In this document: in pieces, positions 1 to 5,103 of the stretch
Layout: each line of letters opens with the position of its first letter
Position numbering within the stretch: the first letter of the stretch is position 1
Source: Campylobacterota bacterium
GTDB lineage: Bacteria; Campylobacterota; Campylobacteria; Campylobacterales; SZUA-545
DNA: 7,147 bases
Direction of reading: 5' to 3'
Assembly: GCA_025997415.1 (NCBI GenBank)
Contig: BNUO01000087.1
Coordinates: forward strand, 1-7,147
Translations under genes and position numbers: made by a program
Notes under the pieces: model-generated
What the model was told of the DNA's origin: nothing
What the model saw: only the letters and a program-made list of their open reading frames with translations
Databases searched by the model: none

Positions 1-312
1 GCTTGCCTTTTTTGTCGAAAGCGCAAAACGAATGTCCTTGACGATCTCGGGCAACGCCGCCAAGCGGTTTTTGTCCGCTAGCAGCATAATGAGATTGACA
101 AGTTTGGTCGGTCTCTCGCTAAGCGCCGAGATGATCAGATCGCTCTTTTCGCCCGCCGTTATGAGCGGAGATTTTGCGATCTCAATAAACTTCTTGTCGT
201 GAAAAAGCGTCGTGAGATTTTCCAAAAGCGCGACGCTTTTTTCCAATTCGCTCTGCGAACTTACCGCAATAAGAGCAGAAGCGTATCTTTTAGCCGCTAG
301 TTTGTCGTCCAT
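1..312 (-). CDS. atpH: F-type ATP synthase delta subunit (5' part, runs off the left edge)
   Basis: This is the N-terminal 104 codons of the delta subunit, the cap of the ATP synthase peripheral stalk that ties the b/b' stalk to the top of the F1 alpha/beta hexamer on the cytoplasmic side. The reading frame stays open from the ATG at 312 to the window edge. It begins MDDKLAAKRYASAL, matching the family's N-terminal helix with the conserved 'A.RYA.AL' pattern. Further on come 'KSPLITAGEK' and 'LINLIMLLADKNRL'-like text (here LVNLIMLLADKNRLAALPEI), which are typical delta-subunit helices. The start codon directly follows the atpF stop (TAG then ATG, no gap). Only a weak purine-rich stretch precedes it, so translation is probably coupled to atpF. 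The C-terminal part that binds the stalk is not in the window. The identification rests on both sequence and operon position. Confidence 0.92.
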   Translation of the reverse strand, partial: MDDKLAAKRYASALIAVSSQSELEKSVALLENLTTLFHDKKFIEIAKSPLITAGEKSDLIISALSERPTKLVNLIMLLADKNRLAALPEIVKDIRFALSTKKAS

Positions 313-819
313 CTACGCCACCCGCCTAATGAGTTGTTCAACGATCTTCTCTTGATCGCTTAGGCAATCATCTGCGCTCAAAATCTCGCCGATCGTCTGC
401 GAAACAACGGAGCGGATCATCTTGTTTTCCGCAACGATCTTCGCCTCGTCTTTGAGCTTGTTTAGCACTTTGATCTCCTCGTCGCATTTGGTGCGAATTC
501 GTTCTGCAATGATGTTTGCTTCCTCTTTGCCCAAAGCGAGAATCGACTCTGCCGTCGCCTTTGCTTCATCAAGCGCTAATGCGGCGTTGTTTCTCGCAAG
601 CCGCGCCTCTTTTGCCTTGTCTTGTGCGCGCTCAAACGCCTGCACAATCGACTTGATCCGATCGCCAAAAAAGCTCTTCGCCATTCCTGCAAAGAGCCAA
701 TAGACCAGCGCGGCAAAGATGGCAAAGTTGATCGTTCGCCAGAGCAGATCAACCTCGCCACCTTCGCTCGCACAGGCTATGCCGACAATCGCTGTCAGTA
801 AAAAGATAATCCTCACCAT
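313..819 (-). CDS. atpF: F-type ATP synthase subunit b
   Basis: A 168-residue stalk subunit of the membrane-bound FoF1 ATP synthase; it holds F1 static against the rotating c-ring. Residues 1-18 (MVRIIFLLTAIVGIACAS) look like a cleavable signal peptide or extra membrane segment. The usual membrane anchor follows at about 23-46, with the family pattern V-D-L-x-W-R-T-I-N-F before the hydrophobic run. From about residue 50 on, the protein is a long charged, alanine-rich coiled coil. A signal-like N-terminus before the anchor is, to my knowledge, normal for Campylobacterota AtpF. The ATG at 819 is preceded by GGAGAG; this ribosome binding site overlaps the TAA (826-828) where the restored atpF' frame ends. 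It is one of two b-type genes side by side, so the stalk is probably a b/b' heterodimer. Confidence 0.95.
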   Translation of the reverse strand: MVRIIFLLTAIVGIACASEGGEVDLLWRTINFAIFAALVYWLFAGMAKSFFGDRIKSIVQAFERAQDKAKEARLARNNAALALDEAKATAESILALGKEEANIIAERIRTKCDEEIKVLNKLKDEAKIVAENKMIRSVVSQTIGEILSADDCLSDQEKIVEQLIRRVA

Positions 820-825
820 CTCTCC

Positions 826-895
826 TTATGCCGCGATAAACTTGATACGAAGCCGCTCTTTAAATAGCGGAGCCTCGCCCAAAAGCGCGTTTTTT
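826..895 (-). other. Frameshift site (A6 run) and displaced C-terminal codons of atpF'
   Basis: The coding strand reads CTC-AAA-AAA-CGC in the annotated frame. With five A's it would read CTC-AAA-AAC-GCG (Leu-Lys-Asn-Ala) and continue for 20 residues to the TAA at 826-828. The displaced segment contains APLFKERL, which matches the conserved C-terminal end of the b' family. The homopolymer is at 890-895 on the plus strand. Whether this is a read error, a mutation or a transcriptional slippage site cannot be decided from one sequence. Confidence 0.85.
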
Positions 896-1249
896 GAGCG
901 TCGCTTGCTCGTCTGCGATCGCCTCTTCAAAACTCGACATCTCTGCCGCGATCGCCGCTTGCGTCTCTGCAACTCTCAAATCAGCCTGCGCTTTTGCCTC
1001 TTTTTGCGCCTCTTCTTTGATCCGATGAACCTCTTGCTTAGCCTTGCCAACCAGAGCAATAGCTTCGGCTTTGAGCTTCGCCGTCTCCTCTATCTCTTTG
1101 TCGGCAGTGCCTAAGTCGCCGCTTAGATGTGCCTTACGCGCATCAAGGTGCTTAAACATAGGAACAAAAAGAACATAGTTGAGAAAAATGAGCAAGAGCA
1201 TAAATGTAACGAAAAAACCAACGATCAGCTCGGGATGCGGTGTGATCAT
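860..1249 (-). CDS. atpF': F-type ATP synthase subunit b' with a frameshifted C-terminus
   Basis: This is the second b-type stalk subunit, pairing with AtpF. It has an N-terminal membrane anchor at about residues 8-30 (ELIVGFFVTFMLLLIFLNYV), then FVPMFKHLDARKAH and a charged coiled coil. The ATG at 1249 has a clear AGGAG ribosome binding site 6 bases upstream. As read, the frame ends after 129 residues with an un-family-like tail, RAFGRGSAI. In the next frame the DNA encodes NALLGEAPLFKERLRIKFIAA and a TAA at 826-828. This resembles the b' C-termini I know (LKN..L......PLFKE) and would end right at the atpF ribosome binding site. Dropping one A from the A6 run (plus-strand T6 at 890-895) joins the two and gives 140 residues, the usual length. 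The gene is essential for stalk assembly in relatives, so a sequence error or slippage is likelier than true loss. Confidence 0.93.
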   Translation of the reverse strand: MITPHPELIVGFFVTFMLLLIFLNYVLFVPMFKHLDARKAHLSGDLGTADKEIEETAKLKAEAIALVGKAKQEVHRIKEEAQKEAKAQADLRVAETQAAIAAEMSSFEEAIADEQATLKKRAFGRGSAI

Positions 1250-1332
1250 AGTATCTCCTAGTCAAAAGTGTTGAATGCTATCACAGCGAAGCTAAGAGGC
1301 TCGCCGAGCGCAAAAAGGCAAATGCCAACTCG

Positions 1333-2193
1333 TCAATTTTCAACCGTTGCGTAGAAGCGATCGCACTCCTTTTGTGAGGTAAATGTAACGATGAGTCTGT
1401 TTTTCTGCGCCTTTGCCGCAAAGCCGCCCTTGTGCAGAGTTGCCAGAACCGATCCAAGATCGACTCTCTCTTGATCGTGCGCCTCGCCTGATGAACCGCC
1501 GATACTCCTTGACTGTCTGATTGTCTGCAAAAGCCCTTCGGTTTCGCGCACGCTTAGCTTTTGGTTGGCAATGCTATCAACCAGCTTTCGCTCCTGATCG
1601 GGATCTAGCCCAACCAAGATTTTGCCGTGTCCGTAACTGATCCGCTCCTCTCTGATCGCAACCTGCGCGTAGTCGCCAAGCTGCAAGAGACGGAGGATAT
1701 TTGTAACATAGACGCGGCTCTTGCCCACAATGTCCGAAAGCGCTTCGTGGGTGAGATCGTGTTCGTTGATCAGCTCATGAAACGACTGTGCAAGTTCGAG
1801 CGGATTGAGGTCTTGTCGTTGGATATTTTCGATCAGCGCCAGCTCACGCAGTTTGCCATATGTGATGTCGGCGACAACGGCGCGGATCGTCTCAAAGCCT
1901 GCGATTTTGGACGCGCGAAGCCGCCGTTCGCCAGCGATTAGTACATATGATCCGTTCTGCTCAATCACTACGATCGGCTGCAATAAACCGTGCTGTTTGA
2001 TCGAATCGGCAAGCTCTTTTAGCGCGGATTCATCAAAGTTGCTTCGCGGCTGAAACGGGTTTGGCTTGATCGAATCGATCTCAAGCGCCAAAACCGCCTC
2101 ACCGTTGCCGCGAATGTCGGCGGCATACGCCTCTTCAACCTCTTCCAAGATAGCGCTGATCCCGCGCCCAAGCGATGCTTTCTTAGTCGCCAA
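1333..2193 (-). CDS. parB: Chromosome partitioning protein ParB (Spo0J family)
   Basis: A 286-residue CTP-dependent DNA clamp that loads at parS sites near the origin and works with ParA in chromosome segregation. The N-terminal LGRGISAIL (8-16) is the usual ParA-contacting motif. The CTP-binding nuclease-like fold shows NPFQPR (45-50), GERRLRA (88-94) and ENIQRQDLNPLE (122-133). A helix-turn-helix follows at about 147-172, with SYGHGK (186-191) after it. A low-complexity linker at about 228-243 leads to the C-terminal dimerisation domain. The start is a TTG at 2193, which gives MATKKASLGRG, the expected family N-terminus. It lies 11 bases inside the end of parA, so translation is probably coupled. 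The gap to atpF' (1250-1332) shows no convincing promoter or terminator. No parS-like palindrome is visible here. Confidence 0.97.
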   Translation of the reverse strand: MATKKASLGRGISAILEEVEEAYAADIRGNGEAVLALEIDSIKPNPFQPRSNFDESALKELADSIKQHGLLQPIVVIEQNGSYVLIAGERRLRASKIAGFETIRAVVADITYGKLRELALIENIQRQDLNPLELAQSFHELINEHDLTHEALSDIVGKSRVYVTNILRLLQLGDYAQVAIREERISYGHGKILVGLDPDQERKLVDSIANQKLSVRETEGLLQTIRQSRSIGGSSGEAHDQERVDLGSVLATLHKGGFAAKAQKNRLIVTFTSQKECDRFYATVEN

Positions 2194-2986
2194 CTCGCGC
2201 CCCCGCCAAGATCGCGCCCGCTAAATGCTGGTATGCGGTTGAGCCGCTGGAGCGAACATCGTAGAGGATCACAGGCTTACCAAAGCTCGGCGATTCGGCG
2301 AGTTTGACATTGCGCGGAATGTAGATGAACTCCTCGTCGCTATCGTCCGATGGGAAGAGCTGCTTCGCAAAATGCTCCTTGAGATCGGCGAAAACCTGCT
2401 TGGATAGGTTGTTGCCGCTACTAAACATCGTGGGCAGAAAGCCGCGCACCTGCAAAGAGGGGTTGATCGTCTTTTTGACCAGATTGACCGTGCTAAGTAG
2501 CTGTGCCAGACCCTCAAGCGCAAAATACTCACACTGTACAGGCACGATCACGCTGTCCGACGCGCCTAGTGCGTTCATCGTGATCAGCCCCAGCGTCGGC
2601 GGCGAATCAAGTATGATGAAATCGTACAGATCGCGAATGGAGCTGAGCTTCTCGCGCAAAACCAGCCTCTGACGCTTGATGTCGTTGGCAATGAAATCCG
2701 CTTCAAGCCCTACCAGACCGATGTTCGATGGCGCTAGATCGAGGTTTGGGATCGAAGTCTTGAGAATGACATCTTCGATCGTTTTGATGTTTGTAAAGAC
2801 ATGATAGATGTTGTACTCGTACTCCGTGCGCCGAAAACCGTAGTTGGTTGTGGCGTTTGCTTGCGGATCGACATCGACGAGCAAAACACGCTTCTCTGCA
2901 ACAGCTAACGATGCTGCAAGATTGACAGCAGTCGTGGTTTTGCCCACGCCGCCTTTTTGGTTGGCTATTGTTATGACTTCACTCAT
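2183..2986 (-). CDS. parA: Chromosome partitioning ATPase ParA (Soj)
   Basis: A 267-residue deviant-Walker ATPase that binds DNA non-specifically as an ATP dimer and is released by ParB, driving movement of origin regions. It has the deviant Walker A KGGVGKTT at 11-18 with the signature lysine K11, the A' motif DVDPQANAT at 38-46, and Walker B FIILDSPP at 123-130. The length is typical of chromosomal Soj proteins, and there is no N-terminal HTH domain of the plasmid ParA type. The ATG at 2986 overlaps the birA TGA in an ATGA arrangement, and no strong ribosome binding site precedes it, so coupling to birA is likely. Pairing with parB inside a fmt-birA-parAB-atp cluster is the chromosomal arrangement of Campylobacterota, which argues against a plasmid locus. 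Confidence 0.98.
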   Translation of the reverse strand: MSEVITIANQKGGVGKTTTAVNLAASLAVAEKRVLLVDVDPQANATTNYGFRRTEYEYNIYHVFTNIKTIEDVILKTSIPNLDLAPSNIGLVGLEADFIANDIKRQRLVLREKLSSIRDLYDFIILDSPPTLGLITMNALGASDSVIVPVQCEYFALEGLAQLLSTVNLVKKTINPSLQVRGFLPTMFSSGNNLSKQVFADLKEHFAKQLFPSDDSDEEFIYIPRNVKLAESPSFGKPVILYDVRSSGSTAYQHLAGAILAGARVGD

Positions 2987-3636
2987 CGTTCGCTAAAAAC
3001 CCTTTCGCCGTCAATGATAATGGATCCGTCACGGTCAAGTTGGGAATTCATCAGAGGTACCATTCGTGATCCTATATGTGCCGCGTAGGCTCGGTTACGG
3101 TTGTATTCTAGGTCAATCAGGCTAAAAATAGTGTCCCAGCTCGTACGCTTTTCGACCAAATCCAAGAAAACCGCCAGCAGTTTAGGCGCGTCAAAGGCTA
3201 TGTCGATCGCGCCGTAGCAAGGCATTGGAGCGTGAATGTTCAGCCCAATTCCGCATACACAGTACTCGTAAAATCGCTTGGTGATCACGCCGCCGATCTT
3301 CTTATCGTCGATGTATAGATCGTTAGGCCACTTCATCCATGCCGCCGAGCCAAACGCCGCAAGCGTCTCTTTGAACAGAAAGCCAAAGTACAGCGACGCG
3401 GACTGCTGCGGCAGATCGGTTGGCATTGCGCCAATGGGCAGTGCAAACGAAAACGCCAAATTGCCCCGCACGCCCTCCCAGCGGTTATCACGACTACCGA
3501 TCCCGCCCGTCTGATCGAATGTGTACAGAGCGATCGGCGCGTTTAGCCGTCCGTTTTTGAGTGCGTTTTCGAGAAAAATCTGCGTCGATGAGATCGTCTC
3601 AAGATAGGTAATCTCCAACGCCAAGCCTCTTTCCAT
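2983..3636 (-). CDS. birA: Biotin--[acetyl-CoA-carboxylase] ligase, catalytic-domain type
   Basis: It attaches biotin, through biotinyl-AMP, to the acceptor lysine of biotin carboxyl carrier proteins. Seen in the sequence, numbering from the ATG at 3636: substrate-recognition S-S-T-Q at 16-19, GGIGSRDNRW (44-53, the biotinyl-AMP binding loop), KWPND (102-106), KKIGGVI (112-118) and GIGLN (129-133). There is no N-terminal winged-helix domain, so it should be a ligase only, not a biotin-operon repressor. The ATG at 3636 lies 38 bases inside fmt and has no ribosome binding site. A TTG at 3618 is preceded by AGAGG at 7-base spacing and would give 211 residues beginning (M)EITYLETISSTQ, which fits relatives better. 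I favour 3618 as the true start. The stop overlaps the parA ATG. Confidence 0.94.
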   Translation of the reverse strand: MERGLALEITYLETISSTQIFLENALKNGRLNAPIALYTFDQTGGIGSRDNRWEGVRGNLAFSFALPIGAMPTDLPQQSASLYFGFLFKETLAAFGSAAWMKWPNDLYIDDKKIGGVITKRFYEYCVCGIGLNIHAPMPCYGAIDIAFDAPKLLAVFLDLVEKRTSWDTIFSLIDLEYNRNRAYAAHIGSRMVPLMNSQLDRDGSIIIDGERVFSER

Positions 3637-4510
3637 TTAGATAATCTTTTGCGCCCATCGGGTTTTTCCCGCTTGGTTGAACGAGCGATATTTTAACAGC
3701 GCCTTTTTTACACGCCACAACAACGCCGTTACCGTCGATCGCCGTGATCGCGCCAGCCGTGATCGCTTGGGTTTCGCCTTCGATCGCTGCAAGTTCTAGC
3801 AGCCGCAACCCTGAAGCGAGGTAGATAGTTGGCTGCGGGGTGTACGCTCTGTAAGCTCGTTCAATCGCCTCCGCCGATCGCTCAAAATCGATCAGCCCGT
3901 GCTGCTTGACGATCTTTCGCACATAGTCCGCGTCTGCGCCGTGCTGCGCGATCGGACAGATGTTTTCAAGCCGTTTAAGCGTCTCGTAGAGCAGCTTCGC
4001 GCCCTCCTTCGCCAGCGCGTTGGTGAGCGTTTGCGCGGTGTGATCGGCGGTTGGCAGCGCACAAAAACCCGCCATCTGCCCCGTGTCCAGCCCCTCCTCC
4101 ATATGCATTATGGTGATGCCCGCCGTTTTGTCGCCGTTTAGCAGCGCGGCTTGCACGGGCGACGCACCGCGATATTTGGGCAGCAAGGAGGCGTGGAGAT
4201 TGAGGCACGGCGCGATCGCAAGCACTCGTTTTGAGAGTATCTGCCCATACGCCACAACGACAATTAAGTCAGGTTTAAGCGCGGCGATCTCGTCCGCGAT
4301 CGTTTCAAGTTTGTGCGGCTGCGCGACTGGCAGATTGTGGCGGATCGCTGCCTCTTTGACGCTCGGCGCAGTCAAAATCTGCTTGCGCCCAACGGGTTTA
4401 TCCTCCTGCGTAACAACCAGCGCTATCTCAAGACCAAGCGCGATCAGATCGCACAAAATCATCGCCGCAAACTCCGGCGTTCCCATAAACACAATCCTTT
4501 TTGGCAACAC
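3599..4510 (-). CDS. fmt: Methionyl-tRNA formyltransferase
   Basis: It formylates the initiator Met-tRNA with 10-formyl-tetrahydrofolate before bacterial translation initiation. From the GTG at 4510 the protein has 303 residues, close to the usual length of about 305-315. The family opening RIVFMGTPEFA is at 5-15. The catalytic Asn and His fall in NLHASLLPKYRG (N104, H106, signature loop 108-115), and the catalytic Asp is D142 in MEEGLDTGQM. The C-terminal tRNA-binding domain includes RAYTPQPTIYL and ends GVGDYLS. The frame stays open upstream to an ATG at 4642, but that extension has no family similarity and would run into the divergent gene, so I reject it. TTTAGG lies 7 bases upstream of GTG 4510; TTG at 4507 is an alternative start. 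It appears to be the first gene of the operon. Confidence 0.97.
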   Translation of the reverse strand: MLPKRIVFMGTPEFAAMILCDLIALGLEIALVVTQEDKPVGRKQILTAPSVKEAAIRHNLPVAQPHKLETIADEIAALKPDLIVVVAYGQILSKRVLAIAPCLNLHASLLPKYRGASPVQAALLNGDKTAGITIMHMEEGLDTGQMAGFCALPTADHTAQTLTNALAKEGAKLLYETLKRLENICPIAQHGADADYVRKIVKQHGLIDFERSAEAIERAYRAYTPQPTIYLASGLRLLELAAIEGETQAITAGAITAIDGNGVVVACKKGAVKISLVQPSGKNPMGAKDYLNGKRLGVGDYLS

Positions 4511-4540
4511 TTCAATACCTAAATATTCAAATTTTTTGCA

Positions 4541-4546
4541 ATTATA
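4541..4546 (-). promoter_or_regulatory. Probable -10 box of the fmt-birA-parAB-atp operon promoter
   Basis: The minus strand carries a perfect TATAAT within TTGCATTTCAATATAATTGC, in an AT-rich patch upstream of fmt. Transcription would start around 4534, leaving a leader of about 24 bases to the GTG at 4510. No good -35 hexamer is at 17-18 bases. Weak or absent -35 elements are known for sigma70 promoters in Campylobacter and Helicobacter, so this is not disqualifying. Confidence 0.55.
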
Positions 4547-4574
4547 TTGAAATGCAAAATGGTGGCGCGAATGG

Positions 4575-4603
4575 TTGCGAGCCGCGACAATGTGCGCTAT
4601 ACT
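4575..4603 (+). promoter_or_regulatory. Sigma70-type promoter for the ParD-like gene
   Basis: TTGCGA (4575-4580) and TATACT (4598-4603) are separated by exactly 17 bases, a near-consensus pair. Transcription would start near 4610, about 22 bases before the ATG at 4632. It is placed back to back with the fmt promoter. The half-sites TGTGCG (4591-4596) and CGCACA (4616-4621) form an inverted repeat around the -10 box and start point, a plausible operator position. Confidence 0.65.
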
Positions 4604-4620
4604 GCTACACTTTGCCGCAC

Positions 4621-4626
4621 AAGGAG
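4621..4626 (+). promoter_or_regulatory. Ribosome binding site that fixes the start of the ParD-like gene
   Basis: AAGGAG lies 5 bases before the ATG at 4632. It decides between this start and in-frame upstream starts such as TTG at 4575, which lies inside the promoter -35 hexamer and so cannot be in the transcript. Confidence 0.8.
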
Positions 4627-4631
4627 ACGAT

Positions 4632-4856
4632 ATGACCGCCACGATCAGACTGCCCGCAGATGTGCTAGAGGACGCTCGGCAAAACGCCGAACTAAGCTAC
4701 CGCACCATACCAAAGCAGATCGAATACTGGTACAAACTCGGAAAATTGGCGGACGAAAATCCCGATCTACCAATGGAGTTTATCAAGCACGCTCTGATCG
4801 GACGAATGCAGATCGATAACGGCGAAACCAGCCGCTTTGAATTTCGGAAATCTTGA
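4632..4856 (+). CDS. ParD-like antitoxin-family protein (ribbon-helix-helix)
   Basis: A 74-residue protein beginning MTATIRLPADVLEDARQNAE. The pattern of a short strand (TIRLP, 4-8) followed by two helices (about 9-20 and 26-40, with IPKQIEYWYKLGKLA) is that of ribbon-helix-helix DNA-binding proteins. The ENPDLPMEFIKHAL segment at 42-55 matches my memory of the ParD-like antitoxin family (Pfam PF11903). In that role it would bind its own promoter and neutralise a toxin. The start is set by AAGGAG and by the family N-terminus. No toxin gene follows: an ATG overlapping its stop (TGATG) opens a frame of only 12 codons before the repeat array. It is the only plus-strand gene here and sits between the core operon and an R-M gene. 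It could be an orphan regulator, or the survivor of a broken toxin-antitoxin pair. Confidence 0.75.
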   Translation: MTATIRLPADVLEDARQNAELSYRTIPKQIEYWYKLGKLADENPDLPMEFIKHALIGRMQIDNGETSRFEFRKS

Positions 4857-4894
4857 TGGAGATTTTACCCAATAACAAAGAGCCTAATTATTGA
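4856..4894 (+). pseudogene. Possible stub of a partner (toxin) gene, 12 codons
   Basis: The stop of the ParD-like gene overlaps an ATG (TGATG), the classic spacing of coupled antitoxin-toxin genes. The frame reads MEILPNNKEPNY and stops at 4892-4894, where similarity to the repeat array begins. It is too short to recognise, so it may be either a truncated toxin start or chance. Confidence 0.2.
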
Positions 4895-4897
4895 AAT

Positions 4898-4927
4898 CGA
4901 AATGCTTCACTAACGCCCAGTTTGTCA
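4898..4927 (+). repeat. Partial copy (3' end) of the palindromic repeat
   Basis: AATGCTTCACTAACGCCCAG at 4901-4920 aligns with the tail of the next full copy (GATGTTTCGCTAACGCTCAA at 4970-4989). It runs straight into the TGTCA that opens that copy. The front part of this unit is missing. Confidence 0.6.
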
Positions 4928-4995
4928 TTCTGAAGCTACTTTTGAGCCGAAGAATTTCGTCAAATACAGATGTTTCGCTAACGCTCAACATGACA
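4923..4995 (+). repeat. Imperfect palindromic repeat, copy 1 (73 bp)
   Basis: It opens TGTCATTCTGA and closes CGCTCAACATGACA. The two ends are inverted repeats of each other with a few mismatches, so the unit can fold into a long imperfect hairpin. It aligns along its length with copy 2, with about 10 extra bases in two places. It lies between two convergent genes, where a hairpin could also help end transcription from either side. Confidence 0.8.
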
Positions 4996-5005
4996 GGCGT
5001 TACCT

Positions 5006-5068
5006 TGTCATTCTGAGGCGAAGCCGAAGAATCTAACACAGATGATTTCACTATCGCTCAACATGACA
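5006..5068 (+). repeat. Imperfect palindromic repeat, copy 2 (63 bp)
   Basis: Same orientation as copy 1 and 83 bp downstream of its start. It shares TGTCATTCTGA, GCCGAAGAAT, ACAGATG and CGCTCAACATGACA with copy 1. The ends TGTCAT and ATGACA are perfect inverted repeats, and GGCGAAGCC makes a small inner hairpin. Short palindromes with a TGTCATTCTGAG core are, as I recall, dispersed in many bacterial genomes. They encode nothing and look REP- or MITE-like. Confidence 0.82.
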
Positions 5069-5074
5069 AGAACC

Positions 5075-5103
5075 TGTCAGACAGAGTGCAACTGAAGAAT
5101 CTC
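5075..5103 (+). repeat. Partial copy (5' end) of the palindromic repeat, inside the R-M gene
   Basis: TGTCA, GAG and GAAGAATCT fall in the same order and spacing as in copy 2 (5006-5034). The similarity ends where the R-M coding sequence proper begins. On the minus strand this segment supplies the last residues EILQLHSV and the TGA stop of the R-M gene. Confidence 0.6.

Noticed and set aside
719..1114. A 131-codon plus-strand open frame across the atpF/atpF' junction
   Set aside because: It is antisense to two well-supported ATP synthase genes, has a low-complexity Ser/Leu/Arg-rich translation and no ribosome binding site.
1250..1332. The small hairpin GCTCGGCGAGC between parB and atpF' as a terminator or separate atp promoter region
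   Set aside because: The stem is very short, no T-run follows, and no credible -35/-10 pair is visible. Read-through from parB is simpler.
4083..4550. A 155-codon plus-strand open frame inside fmt
   Set aside because: It lies antisense to the conserved catalytic part of fmt, its translation resembles no family, and it runs into the fmt promoter region.
4575..4631. A longer form of the ParD-like protein from TTG 4575
   Set aside because: That codon is part of the -35 hexamer, upstream of the predicted transcript start. AAGGAG and the family N-terminus fix the start at 4632.
4511..4642. An N-terminal extension of fmt from the ATG at 4642
   Set aside because: It has no similarity to the family, would place the start inside the divergent gene, and would cover the TATAAT promoter.
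4895..5068. A parS site for the nearby ParB
   Set aside because: TTTCAC half-sites occur, but no full palindrome of the TGTTTCACGTGAAACA type is present here or elsewhere in the window.
4895..5070. A CRISPR array
   Set aside because: The units are palindromic, variable in length and separated by only about 10 bases with no unique spacers. They are REP/MITE-like repeats.
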